This document shows, in pieces, positions 6,655 to 14,387 of a stretch of 19,692 bases of DNA. The DNA lies in assembly GCA_002482545.1 (NCBI GenBank), contig DLGF01000019.1, positions 1 through 19,692 on the forward strand. The letters are read 5' to 3'. The translations under genes were made by a program, and so were the position numbers. The number at the start of each line of letters is the position of its first letter. Positions within the stretch are counted from its first letter, which is position 1. The notes beneath the pieces are model-generated. The model was not told where the DNA came from, did not search any database, and worked only from the letters and a program-made list of their open reading frames with translations. The DNA comes from Sporomusaceae bacterium UBA7701 (lineage in GTDB: Bacteria; Bacillota; Negativicutes; Sporomusales; UBA7701).

Positions 6655-7923
6655 TTATTCTTCCAACAGCAAGGACGCCTCCCCGGACGGGATTTCCTCT
6701 ACCTGGCGCAGTTTCCGTTCGATGGTCCGGGACTTCCGGGCTGCGGTATCGATGGAATTACTGGCCTCCTGCAGTTTCTTCTGGGTTTTCTCCAGCATTT
6801 CGCCAAAGCGGCCGAACTCGGTTTTAACCGCCCCGAGAAGGGCCCAGACTTCGCTGGAACGCCGTTCCACGGCCAGGGTCCTAAAGCCCATCTGCAGGCT
6901 GTTCAGAAGGGCGGCCAGCGTCGTGGGGCCGGTGAGCACCACCCGGTAGTCGCGCAGCAGGGTGTCGCATAAGCCGGGACGGCGCAGCACTTCGGCGTAC
7001 AGCCCCTCGACCGGCAGGAAAAGAATGGCGAAATCCGTGGTGTGAGGCGGATCGACATATTTTTCCTTGATGTCCTTGGCCTCGGATTTGACCCGGGCCT
7101 CCAGGGCTTTGGCGGTTTCTTCGGCCAACGCCGCATTGGCCTGGTCCTGCGCATCGAGAAGCCGCTGATAGTCTTCCTGGGGAAACTTGGCATCGATGGG
7201 CAGCCAGACGCAGGTGTCGTTTTTGTCTCGCCCGGGCAATTTGACCGCAAACTCAACCCGCTCCGAACTGCCCTGTTTCGTGGCGACATTGCGGGCGAAT
7301 TGCTCGGGGGTCAGAATCTGCTCCAGCAGGTTGGCGAGATGGATTTCTCCCCAAAGGCCCCGGGTTTTGACGTTGGTCAAGACCCGCTTCAGGTCGCCGA
7401 CACCGGAAGCCAGGGTCTGCATTTCGCCCAAGCCTTTGTGAACCAGCTCCAGCCGCTCGCTGACGAGCTTGAAGGACTCTCCCAGCCGCTTCTCCAAGGT
7501 GGCGTGGAGCTTTTCATCAACCGTGGCCCGCATTTCTTCCAGCCGCCGGTTGTTGTCCTGCTGCAGAAGCTTGAGGCGTTCTTCCACCGTTTCCCGCAGC
7601 CGGTCCAGCTTGGCTTCGTTGCTCTGGGTCAGCTTCAGGAGCTGGCTGGAGAAGGTATCCAGTTGCTTGGCCTGAAGCCCGGCAATGTCGGACATCCGGG
7701 CCAGTACGGAGTCGTTGAAGTGCCGGAGCGACTGGCTTGCTTCCTGACGGTTGCGGGAAATTTCGTCTTTGACGACCCGGTCTACTTTTTCCTGGTTTTT
7801 TTCCCACAGAGGAGTCAGCGCTTGGCCGATCTGTCGTGCGGAGCTGCGGGACAGCGCAACGGCAAGGGCGATGCCGAGGGCTATATTGGCGGCAAGCGAC
7901 AGGTATAGTGCTGTTTCGGACAT
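6655..7923 (-). CDS. rmuC: DNA recombination protein RmuC
   Basis: RmuC is a nuclease-like protein thought to limit inversions and rearrangements at repeats. The 422-residue product has an N-terminal membrane anchor (about residues 5-25, YLSLAANIALGIALAVAL). A long coiled coil covers about 40-190 (repeated KLDRLRETVEERLKLLQQ-like heptads). The conserved RmuC domain follows, with TRGLWGEIHLANLLEQIL, LPIDAKFPQEDY and FLPVEGLYAEVL. ATG 7923 is chosen because GGAAGGGAG lies 8 bases upstream and the membrane anchor follows at once. The open frame extends upstream to 8118, but that stretch is basic and unlike the family. It is probably monocistronic. No clear terminator is seen before the next gene. 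Confidence 0.93.
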   Translation of the reverse strand: MSETALYLSLAANIALGIALAVALSRSSARQIGQALTPLWEKNQEKVDRVVKDEISRNRQEASQSLRHFNDSVLARMSDIAGLQAKQLDTFSSQLLKLTQSNEAKLDRLRETVEERLKLLQQDNNRRLEEMRATVDEKLHATLEKRLGESFKLVSERLELVHKGLGEMQTLASGVGDLKRVLTNVKTRGLWGEIHLANLLEQILTPEQFARNVATKQGSSERVEFAVKLPGRDKNDTCVWLPIDAKFPQEDYQRLLDAQDQANAALAEETAKALEARVKSEAKDIKEKYVDPPHTTDFAILFLPVEGLYAEVLRRPGLCDTLLRDYRVVLTGPTTLAALLNSLQMGFRTLAVERRSSEVWALLGAVKTEFGRFGEMLEKTQKKLQEASNSIDTAARKSRTIERKLRQVEEIPSGEASLLLEE

Positions 7924-8098
7924 AATTGCGCTCCCTTCCATCGCTGAATAACGCTTCTTCTTTCGTTTCCATGCGGAGCGGCCTTTTCCCTTCCGCTCTT
8001 CGCTGTGGCGCAGCGATCTCACGGCGGCTTTCGACAGGAGAAGGAATTGGGATCGACAAAAACGAGGGCGGGAAATTGTCCGGTGCTGTCCTGGCGAC

Positions 8099-8138
8099 AA
8101 CAGAAACGACCTGAACAATGCGTCAGGTCGTTTCTGTT
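8099..8138 (-). terminator. Terminator-like hairpin overlapping the 3' end of the HD-GYP gene
   Basis: Arms 8123-8138 and 8099-8114 are perfectly complementary over 16 bases with an 8-base loop. On the minus strand the first arm encodes the last residues ETETT and includes the TGA stop. The following TTTCTGTTGTC is only moderately T-rich. Confidence 0.65.
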
Positions 8139-9100
8139 TCGGATTCCGGGCCAGTCCCGTTGTACTCGGTAATTAACCTGCAGAATAAAGCCACAAGCCC
8201 CGGGTCCCAGCGACTGCCTGCTCCGTTTGCCAGGACGGCTAGAGCTGCCTGCGGCGACAGCGCTTTTCGGTGAGGCCTGTCGTTGGTAAGCGCGTCGTAG
8301 GCGTCCGCGATGGCCAGGATTCGCGCCCCGAGGGGGATGGCGGCGCCCTTTAGCTTGTCAGGATAGCCTGTTCCGTCGTAATTTTCATGATGATGCCGGA
8401 TATAAGGCAAAACCGGCTTGAAGCTGGCCAGCGCCGAGCAAATGGTTTCGCCGGTAAGCGGATGGTTTTGGATGTGAGCCAATTCCTCCGGTGTAAGCCT
8501 GTCCCCCTGCAGCAGGATAGACTCCGGAACCGTTACATAGCCAATATCGTGAACCAGGGCGGCCAGCCGGATTTCTTCCTGCTGCCAGGACTGAAGCAGC
8601 TCCAGCCGCGCCAGGCGCACGGCGTAGTGGGCCGTGCGGCAGCTGTGGCCTGAACGGAAGAGGTGCTTATCGTCCAGCATGGCGGCAATGGAAATCAACG
8701 TCTTTTGCGCGGCATCCAGTTCGTCATGGAGGACTTTGACCCGAAGCAGCGCTTTAATCTTCGCCTTCAGCTCCTGCGGATTGACCGGCTTGATGATGAA
8801 GCCGTCCGCTCCCTTGGCTAGGGATTTGAGCTTCTCATCCATTCCGCCGAGGGCTGAAACGGCTAGGACGGGAATTCCCCGGGTATGGGCGGAATTTTTA
8901 ACAATCGACAGCACGGAATAGCCGTCGATGCCAGGCATCATTACATCCAGCAATATAAGGTCGGGCTTCTGGTCGGAGATTTGCTTCAGGGCAAGACGGC
9001 CGCTGGTTGCTTCAGTTGTGTCGTAATCCGGAAGGAGTGATTTGAGCAAAGCAATATTGGGTTGTTGATCGTCGACAATGAGAATCTTGGGTTTGCTCAT
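8123..9100 (-). CDS. Response regulator with HD-GYP domain
   Basis: The 325-residue protein has a receiver domain (about 1-122) with acidic pocket DD at 10-11, phosphoacceptor Asp52 in LLDVMMPG, the conserved Ser/Thr region near 82 and Lys104 in KPVN. A short helix leads to a metal-dependent HD-GYP phosphohydrolase domain (about 135-310) with HD at 184-185, HHH at 237-239 and GTGYP at 243-247. HD-GYP domains hydrolyse cyclic di-GMP, so a phosphorelay probably controls second-messenger breakdown. No sensor kinase is adjacent, so the partner is an orphan elsewhere. GAGGAGGG lies about 8 bases before ATG 9100. The stop codon is inside a terminator-like hairpin. Confidence 0.93.
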   Translation of the reverse strand: MSKPKILIVDDQQPNIALLKSLLPDYDTTEATSGRLALKQISDQKPDLILLDVMMPGIDGYSVLSIVKNSAHTRGIPVLAVSALGGMDEKLKSLAKGADGFIIKPVNPQELKAKIKALLRVKVLHDELDAAQKTLISIAAMLDDKHLFRSGHSCRTAHYAVRLARLELLQSWQQEEIRLAALVHDIGYVTVPESILLQGDRLTPEELAHIQNHPLTGETICSALASFKPVLPYIRHHHENYDGTGYPDKLKGAAIPLGARILAIADAYDALTNDRPHRKALSPQAALAVLANGAGSRWDPGLVALFCRLITEYNGTGPESETETT

Positions 9101-9264
9101 TCACTGGCCCTCCTCTTATCCGGGGAAAAGTTGCATAATTCGACTATAAACGACAATTCGCGCGGCGGAGGGATTTATCCTGCCGGATTTTAATTTAAGA
9201 ACGAAACTTCTTGGATACATTGCTGCCGCCTTGCTTACAATACAGCCTAGAGGAGGGATGAGAC

Positions 9265-9651
9265 ATGCCGACAGAACGGATGATTATTGCGAGCTTCCCG
9301 TCGAGCGGCAAGGCGGCGGAGGCTGCGGAAGTTCTGAACGATGCAGGATTTCCCGATGTGCACATTCGCCGGAATACGCGGTTTGGAGTTTCCCAGGACG
9401 CCCGCTATAATAATCCCGTTTCGCATCAGGCCGAATCACTTACCGCGCTTACGTTATATTCGACGAATGCTTCCCAGGATGAAAACAGCGCTACCCGGGT
9501 TCTGCTCGGCGCCGATCCGTCGGTCAGCGGTTATAGCGCCAGGGGATACGGCCTCTCCGGCGGCCAGGCCTTTGTCCTTGTTGCCTTTGTGCCGGAAGAG
9601 CGGGTGGATCAGGCGGTAGGCCTGATCAAGCAGCAAGGGGGCGAGGTCTAG
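9265..9651 (+). CDS. Small protein of unknown function, ferredoxin-like beta-alpha pattern
   Basis: AGGAGGG lies 7 bases before ATG 9265. The 128-residue product begins RMIIASFPSSGKAAEAAEVLNDAGF and ends FVLVAFVPEERVDQAVGLIKQQGGEV. Both ends look like strand-helix-strand units, resembling the duplicated fold of YflT-like general stress proteins. The middle (residues 40-100) is Ser/Gly/Asn-rich, with a Ser/Thr/Asn run near 60-75 and a GYSARGYGLSGGQ segment. No catalytic motif or membrane segment is seen. It is divergent from the HD-GYP regulator and followed 44 bases later by another small gene, probably in one transcript ending at 9901. A stress or spore role is only a guess. Confidence 0.75.
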   Translation: MPTERMIIASFPSSGKAAEAAEVLNDAGFPDVHIRRNTRFGVSQDARYNNPVSHQAESLTALTLYSTNASQDENSATRVLLGADPSVSGYSARGYGLSGGQAFVLVAFVPEERVDQAVGLIKQQGGEV

Positions 9652-9695
9652 CCTGGGCGACTTTCCGTTGCCAGGGACAAAGGAGGTGGATGAAG

Positions 9696-9890
9696 TTGCG
9701 GAAGCCTGACATCAAATCCGGCTACGGGGCCAATAACCCCGAGCCGCCGGCCATGAAAATGCCGGACGCTCCCGAGGATATTACGCATGATTCCCTGCAC
9801 GCGGCAACCGAATATCTGGCTGGGCCCTACCTGAGCCCCTCAGGGGAAAGACAGCCTGCGGACGGTCCGCAGGAAAAAAGAGACGGTTAA
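9696..9890 (+). CDS. Small hydrophilic protein of unknown function (64 aa)
   Basis: AGGAGGT (9681-9687) is only 2 bases from ATG 9690 but 8 bases from TTG 9696, so TTG is the better start. The product is Pro-rich, charged and probably disordered (KSGYGANNPEPPAMKMPDAPED), with no membrane segment or known motif. Its last residues KRDG and stop codon lie inside a strong terminator hairpin. It likely shares a transcript with the gene ending at 9651. Confidence 0.6.
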   Translation: MRKPDIKSGYGANNPEPPAMKMPDAPEDITHDSLHAATEYLAGPYLSPSGERQPADGPQEKRDG

Positions 9891-9901
9891 CCGTCTCTTT
9901 T
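9876..9901. terminator. Strong bidirectional terminator overlapping a stop codon
   Basis: AAAAGAGACGG (9876-9886), loop TTAA (9887-9890), CCGTCTCTTTT (9891-9901). The stop codon of the upstream small gene is in the loop. The minus strand continues with TTTTTTCCTG, giving a good T-tract for the convergent permease gene. The plus strand continues TTTTGCTTTTC. Confidence 0.9.
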
Positions 9902-9915
9902 GCTTTTCTGGTGGG

Positions 9916-10857
9916 TTAGTGGAGCATAAGAAAAAACAGGGACGGATAAACGAGGAGCAAAAAAAGCGCGGTTGTCAGCACGAAGGCGGCCATGGCCAGG
10001 TGAAGGTTCAGATCGTGCAGCCGTACGGTGATAACGGCGTTGATGGCGGTGGGAGTGCTGGCCACCACTACCAGGGTATTCAGCGCGATGGGGTCCTGGA
10101 GGAGCAATGTGCCGAGCGCGAAGGTGCATAGCGGAGTGACAAGAAATTTGATGAACGAGAGATCGATCATATCCCGCCAGTATTTCTGCATTTCCGTGAA
10201 GTCCGCCGAATAGCCGACCGGAATGAGAGCGGTCCAGGCGGCGATATGCACAAGGGGATCGAAGACGGCGGTGGCCCAGGCCGGCCGAGGCAGGCCGCCG
10301 GCGTAGAGAAAAATGCCGATAGCAACGCCGAGGACCGGCAACTGATTGCGGTTGAACAAAACGGCCTTAAAGGATAAGCCTGACCCGCCCGGCTGGTTCC
10401 GCCGGCGGTAATACTGAGCAAGAGGATAACAAAACAGAAAAACGACGAGATTATAAAACAGGACAATGAGCTGGACATAGGCAAAGCCGGTTTCCCCATA
10501 CAGGATGAAAACGCAGAGGCCGCCCAGCGTCAAGTGATTGGAAAGGATGGCGGAAAGAATGTAGCTGCCTTGGTCCAAGCCGCCGGCGTATTTGGCTCGG
10601 GCGCGGGGGTAGGCGGCCAGGCCGGCGATCAAGCTGGTGAATACGCCTAAGAAGGGCAGCCAGATCAGCTCGCTGTTGAGGCGCATTACCCAGAAGCTCA
10701 GGATCGAGAGAACGGGGTAGAGCACCAGGACATTGAGGGTGATCATCCGGCTGAAAAAAGCTTCGTTAAAATAGTTACGCCGTCTGCACCAGTAGCCGAT
10801 CGCCAATGGAAAAAGTAAATCGACGACAAAGATTAGAAGTTTTTGCGAGATATCCAT
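9916..10857 (-). CDS. AEC-family (auxin efflux carrier type) permease
   Basis: The 313-residue protein has about ten hydrophobic membrane segments and the layout of AEC/BASS-like transporters: two bundles of five helices with a hydrophilic middle (QYYRRRNQPGGSG, about 150-162) and a C-terminal part containing NTLVVVASTPTAINAVITVRL, the usual broken-helix region. Bacterial members move organic acids such as malate, but the substrate cannot be told from sequence. The start is uncertain. ATG 10857 has only AGGA directly adjacent, while a good GGGAGGAG lies about 26 bases upstream without a standard start codon after it. It ends at the bidirectional terminator. The DUF2007-like gene 57 bases upstream may be co-transcribed. 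Confidence 0.85.
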   Translation of the reverse strand: MDISQKLLIFVVDLLFPLAIGYWCRRRNYFNEAFFSRMITLNVLVLYPVLSILSFWVMRLNSELIWLPFLGVFTSLIAGLAAYPRARAKYAGGLDQGSYILSAILSNHLTLGGLCVFILYGETGFAYVQLIVLFYNLVVFLFCYPLAQYYRRRNQPGGSGLSFKAVLFNRNQLPVLGVAIGIFLYAGGLPRPAWATAVFDPLVHIAAWTALIPVGYSADFTEMQKYWRDMIDLSFIKFLVTPLCTFALGTLLLQDPIALNTLVVVASTPTAINAVITVRLHDLNLHLAMAAFVLTTALFLLLVYPSLFFLMLH

Positions 10858-10914
10858 TCCTGAAATTAGCGGGCTAGCCGCTATTCTCCTCCCTGGAGGC
10901 TCTGCGGGTTTGGT

Positions 10915-11157
10915 CTACTCCTGCTCCCCGCATGGCGACCCGGCGCGAAGGTCGGCAAGCGCCTCGGTGATCTCAGCGCGGTGCCGGGGTTCGGCATAGA
11001 CGGCGCCCCAGCCCTTTTGAGCCTGAAACAGGCCGTCGTAGGCCGCGTCGTAATAGGATTTCACCAGATGGGGAATGTTGCGTTCCGCCAAAAGGGCGGT
11101 CAGCAATTCAGCTTCAAACTGGTTATCCAAAACGGCGATTTTTTCATAGTTGGGCAT
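10915..11157 (-). CDS. DUF2007-like putative signal-transducing protein
   Basis: The 80-residue protein starts YEKIAVLDNQFEAELLTALLAERNIPHLVKSY and has later GWGAVYAEPRHRAEITEALADL. This fits the DUF2007 fold, a small ferredoxin-like domain that begins with a strand and an 'EAELLKALLEAEGIP' helix. The family function is unknown. GAGGAGA lies about 8 bases upstream of ATG 11157. It sits between a GNAT gene and the permease, all on the same strand with short gaps, so the three may be one transcript. Confidence 0.75.
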   Translation of the reverse strand: MPNYEKIAVLDNQFEAELLTALLAERNIPHLVKSYYDAAYDGLFQAQKGWGAVYAEPRHRAEITEALADLRAGSPCGEQE

Positions 11158-11206
11158 AGTATCGTCTCCTCGTCCTTATCCGGTTCTGCGGTGAATCGCC
11201 AAGCCG

Positions 11207-11683
11207 TCACGCCTTGCGGGACAGCTTGGCGGCAACAAATTGATTGAAAGCTTCCGGATTTATCCGCCGCATGTGGCGGTCGGGATCGTCTAGGGCGCTA
11301 AAGCCGTATTGGCGATAGAGCCCGTGAGCGTCCTGGGTGCGAAGGCACCAGTGCCTGACATACCGCGTATCGGGATGGGACAGTACGGACTCCATGAGCC
11401 ACTTTCCCAGACCGTGGCCGCGATGGGCCTCATCAATAATGACGTCGCACAGGTACGCGAAAACCGCCGTATCGGTAACAACCCGGGCGAAGCCGATCAG
11501 CTCGTCCTGATGGTACGCCGAGAAACACAGGGAGTGCGCCAAGGTTGCGTCGATGACTTCCCTGGGACGGGCATTGGCCCAATAACTGCTGGCCAGAAGC
11601 CGGTACAGGGCGTCGCGGTCCAGCTTGCCGGGATCGGTTGTAATAATATAGTCGCCCTTTTGATATACTGCGGATTGAAACAT
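11207..11683 (-). CDS. GNAT family N-acetyltransferase
   Basis: The 158-residue protein carries the acetyl-CoA binding motif A, with DVIIDEAHRGHGLGKWLMESVL (about 79-100), preceded by the beta-4 strand FARVVTDTAVFAYL. The C-terminal motif B, LRTQDAHGLYRQYGF, ends with the usual YxxxGF. It transfers an acetyl group from acetyl-CoA to an amine on an unknown substrate. GGAGGGGG lies about 8 bases before ATG 11683. It is divergent from the chemotaxis gene across a 220-base AT-rich gap with no clear feature. Confidence 0.92.
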   Translation of the reverse strand: MFQSAVYQKGDYIITTDPGKLDRDALYRLLASSYWANARPREVIDATLAHSLCFSAYHQDELIGFARVVTDTAVFAYLCDVIIDEAHRGHGLGKWLMESVLSHPDTRYVRHWCLRTQDAHGLYRQYGFSALDDPDRHMRRINPEAFNQFVAAKLSRKA

Positions 11684-11903
11684 CCTAAGCCCCCTCCACC
11701 CATAGCTGCTAATATTTCTATTATGCCTGGAGCGGCAATATCCTCCTCGGATTTGTTTTGCAGTTTTCTTCCGATATAATGAAAAAAGTAAAGTTAATTA
11801 CAATTTTCACGGCAAAATATTCCAAAATTCGGCAATATCGAGTAAAATGTAGTTACTGTAGGAATTTGTTGCCATAACTAGAGGACAAATAGGGGGTGTT
11901 GGA

Positions 11904-13598
11904 TTGTTCAGAAGTCTACGGGGTAATCTGTTTCTGGGCTTTGGTTGTATGCTTGCCATTATGCTGGTTTCTACCGTTATCACCTTCTATCATTTCCGGC
12001 AAATCGAAAAGGCTTCCGCGGACATCGTCGAAGATGCTCTTCCCATGGTGCAGATGGGGGAGCAAATTATTACCGAGCTGGTGAATGAGGAAACCGGGGT
12101 TCGCGGCTATTTGATTACTAAGACCAATTCCTATCTTGAGCCCTATAATTCCGGCCATAAAAACATCACCAAGCTGTTCCGGGAGATGGAAGCTTATTAT
12201 CCGAAACATCCGGAACTGGCGGAATTGGTCGAATCCGAGATGAAACCGAAAATTACCGCGATTGAAGCATATTACGCAGGCCAAATCGACCTGGTGAAAA
12301 ATGGGAATATGGAAGAGGCTCAGAAGCGGGTCGGCTATGGCAAAGGACTGATGGACAATTACGGCATTACCCATGGCAAGTTTAAGGAGCTGATCGCCAA
12401 GAATGCCGCAGCCCAAGCCGAGATAGCACGGGCTGCGAGCGCCAACGCCAAGGCAACCAGCACCAGTCTTTTAGGCGTCAGTGTCGTGCTGGCGGTTATC
12501 ATATCCTGGCTGATTACCCGGATGATCCGCAAACGCCTGGGCCGCGCCGTCGCCTTGCTGAATGAGGTTGCCCAGGGCAATCTGGCGATTGGCGCGGTGG
12601 CGACGAGAAATAACGATGAGATAAGTCAACTGGGGAAAGTCATTGAAGTGATGGCCGGCAACCTCAGAAAAGTGGTGGTCCAGGTAACCCAGGCTGCTGA
12701 ACAGGTTGCGTCCTCTTCCGAGCAATTTACCTCCACGGCCGAGCAGTCGGCGCAGGCCGCCAACCAAGTGTCCGTCAACATTACTGATGTTGCCGCCGGT
12801 TCGGAGCAGCAACTTCGCGCCGTGGAAGCCGCCGCCGCGACGTTTGACGGTATTTCTTCCAGTATTAAGCAGGTAGCGGCCAATGCCAACACGGTGGCGG
12901 GCACTTCCCACCAAACGGCTGAGGCGGCTAAGACCGGGGCCCGGTCGGTGGAGACCGCCGTTGCCCAGATGGCGACCATCGAGCGCACCGTCTCCGAATC
13001 GGCGGCGGTCGTAGCCAAGCTAGGCGAGCGGTCGAAGGAAATTGGCCAGATTGTCGACACCATCGCCGGTATTGCGGGCCAGACGAACCTCTTGGCCTTG
13101 AACGCCGCGATTGAAGCTGCCCGCGCGGGCGAACAAGGAAGGGGCTTCGCGGTGGTGGCCGAGGAGGTCCGGAAGCTGGCGGAACAGTCTGAAGAAGCCG
13201 CCAAGCAGATTGCCGGCCTGATTTACGAGATTCAGGGCGATACCGACCGCGCCGTCACCGCGATGAATGACGGCACGCGGGAAGTGAAGGTCGGGGCGGA
13301 AGTGGTTCAATCAGCGGGGCAATCCTTTGGACAAATCGCCAAACTGATCGATGATGTATCGTTCCAGGTCAAGGAAATATCCGCTGCGATCCAGCAGGTT
13401 GCGGCAAACAGTCAACATATCGTCTCCACCATTCAATCCATTGAGGAAATCAGTAAAAACACCGCCGGCCAGACCCATGCCGTATCGGCGGCAACGGAAG
13501 AGCAGACCGCATCGATGCAGGAAATCGCCGCAAGCAGCCAGGAGTTGGCCAAGATGGCGGAGGAATTGCAGCAGGCTATTCGGAAGTTCAGAGTTTAA
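11904..13598 (+). CDS. Methyl-accepting chemotaxis protein with CHASE3-like sensor
   Basis: The 564-residue receptor has a membrane segment at about 8-30, an extracytoplasmic helical sensor at about 31-185, a second membrane segment at 188-206, a HAMP domain to about 258 and a long cytoplasmic signalling coiled coil. The sensor's NEETGVRGYLITKTNSYLEPY is typical of CHASE3-type helical bundles. The hairpin tip, with QTNLLALNAAIEAARAGEQGRGF near 395-420, is near-invariant in the family and binds CheA/CheW. It starts with TTG, with AGGGGGTG 5 bases upstream. The protein lacks the C-terminal pentapeptide for CheR/CheB tethering. The signal is unknown. No chemotaxis kinase genes are nearby, and a terminator follows directly. 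Confidence 0.95.
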   Translation: MFRSLRGNLFLGFGCMLAIMLVSTVITFYHFRQIEKASADIVEDALPMVQMGEQIITELVNEETGVRGYLITKTNSYLEPYNSGHKNITKLFREMEAYYPKHPELAELVESEMKPKITAIEAYYAGQIDLVKNGNMEEAQKRVGYGKGLMDNYGITHGKFKELIAKNAAAQAEIARAASANAKATSTSLLGVSVVLAVIISWLITRMIRKRLGRAVALLNEVAQGNLAIGAVATRNNDEISQLGKVIEVMAGNLRKVVVQVTQAAEQVASSSEQFTSTAEQSAQAANQVSVNITDVAAGSEQQLRAVEAAAATFDGISSSIKQVAANANTVAGTSHQTAEAAKTGARSVETAVAQMATIERTVSESAAVVAKLGERSKEIGQIVDTIAGIAGQTNLLALNAAIEAARAGEQGRGFAVVAEEVRKLAEQSEEAAKQIAGLIYEIQGDTDRAVTAMNDGTREVKVGAEVVQSAGQSFGQIAKLIDDVSFQVKEISAAIQQVAANSQHIVSTIQSIEEISKNTAGQTHAVSAATEEQTASMQEIAASSQELAKMAEELQQAIRKFRV

Positions 13599-13604
13599 AC
13601 GGAA

Positions 13605-13637
13605 AGGACCGGCAACGCCGGTCCTTGTATATTTTTC
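13605..13637 (+). terminator. Terminator after the chemotaxis receptor gene
   Basis: aaggaccggc (13605-13614), loop aac, gccggtcctt (13618-13627), then tgtatattttt. It begins 6 bases after the stop codon. Confidence 0.85.
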
Positions 13638-13693
13638 TGCCATGGAAGAGAAGAAGCGTATCCGCAAGCCGATAATTACCATGGACGGTGACG

Positions 13694-13722
13694 TTGACAA
13701 GGATTTAGGCAAATGATATAAT
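13694..13722 (+). promoter_or_regulatory. Perfect-consensus sigma-A promoter upstream of tRNA-Arg and tadA
   Basis: TTGACA (13694-13699), 17-base spacer, TATAAT (13717-13722). Both hexamers are exact consensus. Initiation is expected near 13729, leaving a leader of about 68 bases before tRNA-Arg. Confidence 0.88.
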
Positions 13723-13749
13723 TCTTCAGGTGGAAGATGCCGATGCAGT

Positions 13750-13789
13750 CTGTAAGTCAGCGCCGTAAAGCCCGGCTTACAGTTACGGC
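13750..13789 (+). other. Leader with two interleaved, competing helices
   Basis: CTGTAAG (13750-13756) can pair with CTTACAG (13776-13782), and GCCGTAA (13762-13768) can pair with TTACGGC (13783-13789). The two 7-bp helices are interleaved with no spacer between the two 3' arms, so full formation of both is unlikely. They look like alternative structures in the tRNA precursor leader. Confidence 0.45.
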
Positions 13790-13796
13790 ATGATAT

Positions 13797-13872
13797 GCGC
13801 CCGTAGCTCAGAGGATAGAGCAGCGGTTTCCTAAACCGCGTGTCGGACGTTCGAGTCGTCTCGGGCGCACCA
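13797..13872 (+). tRNA. tRNA-Arg, anticodon CCT
   Basis: A complete cloverleaf: acceptor GCGCCCG with CGGGCGC (13862-13868), D arm GCTC/GAGC, anticodon stem GCGGT/ACCGC with loop TTCCTAA giving anticodon CCT (reads AGG), and T arm GGACG-TTCGAGT-CGTCT. CCA is encoded at 13870-13872. The length is 76 bases. Confidence 0.93.
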
Positions 13873-13896
13873 GGCTTATTAGGCGTGGTGAGCGAG

Positions 13897-14349
13897 ATGC
13901 TGAGCGATTATGATTTTATGGAGCTGGCCTTACAAGAGGCGCGGGAAGCCTATGCGCTGGGCGAGGTGCCGATCGGCGCCGTCCTGGTGATCGATGGAAA
14001 GGTCATCGCCGCCGGGCATAACCTGCGCGAAACCTGGCAGGACGCTACCGCCCATGCGGAGGTCATCGCTATTCAGGCCGCCTGCCGGAAATTGGGTCGC
14101 TGGCGTTTGACCGGAGCTACGCTTTATGTTACTATAGAACCGTGTCCCATGTGTGCCGGGGCGCTGGTGATGAGCCGCATAGACCGCTTGGTCTATGGCA
14201 GTCCCGATTATAAGGCGGGGGCGGTCGAGTCGCTTTTCAACATTGTTCAGAACGACGCCTTGAATCACCGGATTGAAGTATTGGCAGGCGTCCGTGCCGA
14301 CGAATGCGCCGCGCTGATGCGGGAGTTTTTCCGCGAACGGCGGAAATAG
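13897..14349 (+). CDS. tadA: tRNA-specific adenosine deaminase TadA
   Basis: TadA deaminates the wobble adenosine of tRNA-Arg(ACG) to inosine. The 150-residue product has the cytidine-deaminase-like zinc site: His53-Ala-Glu55 in TAHAEVIAI and Cys83/Cys86 in EPCPMCAGAL. It also has the substrate-loop region GSPDYKAGAVESLFNI and the usual C-terminal helix ECAALMREFFRERR. The open frame continues upstream into tRNA-Arg, so the start must be after 13872. ATG 13897 is preferred, with GGTG 6 bases upstream. GTG 13885 and 13888 are alternatives. It begins 24 bases after the tRNA and has no promoter of its own that I can see, so co-transcription from 13694 is likely. Confidence 0.95.
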   Translation: MLSDYDFMELALQEAREAYALGEVPIGAVLVIDGKVIAAGHNLRETWQDATAHAEVIAIQAACRKLGRWRLTGATLYVTIEPCPMCAGALVMSRIDRLVYGSPDYKAGAVESLFNIVQNDALNHRIEVLAGVRADECAALMREFFRERRK

Positions 14350-14387
14350 AAGGCTCATCAATTTGTTTTGCACTAAGCCAGAATAAT

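Noticed and set aside
7924..8118. Upstream in-frame extension of rmuC
   Set aside because: The added 65 residues are basic and atypical, while ATG 7923 has a good ribosome site and is followed by the family's membrane anchor.
11800..11860. Sigma-28-like promoter before the chemotaxis receptor
   Set aside because: TAAA-like and GGCAATAT-like elements occur but not with a proper sequence and spacing combination.
13840..13896. Upstream in-frame extension of tadA
   Set aside because: It would begin inside tRNA-Arg, and the added residues do not resemble TadA proteins.
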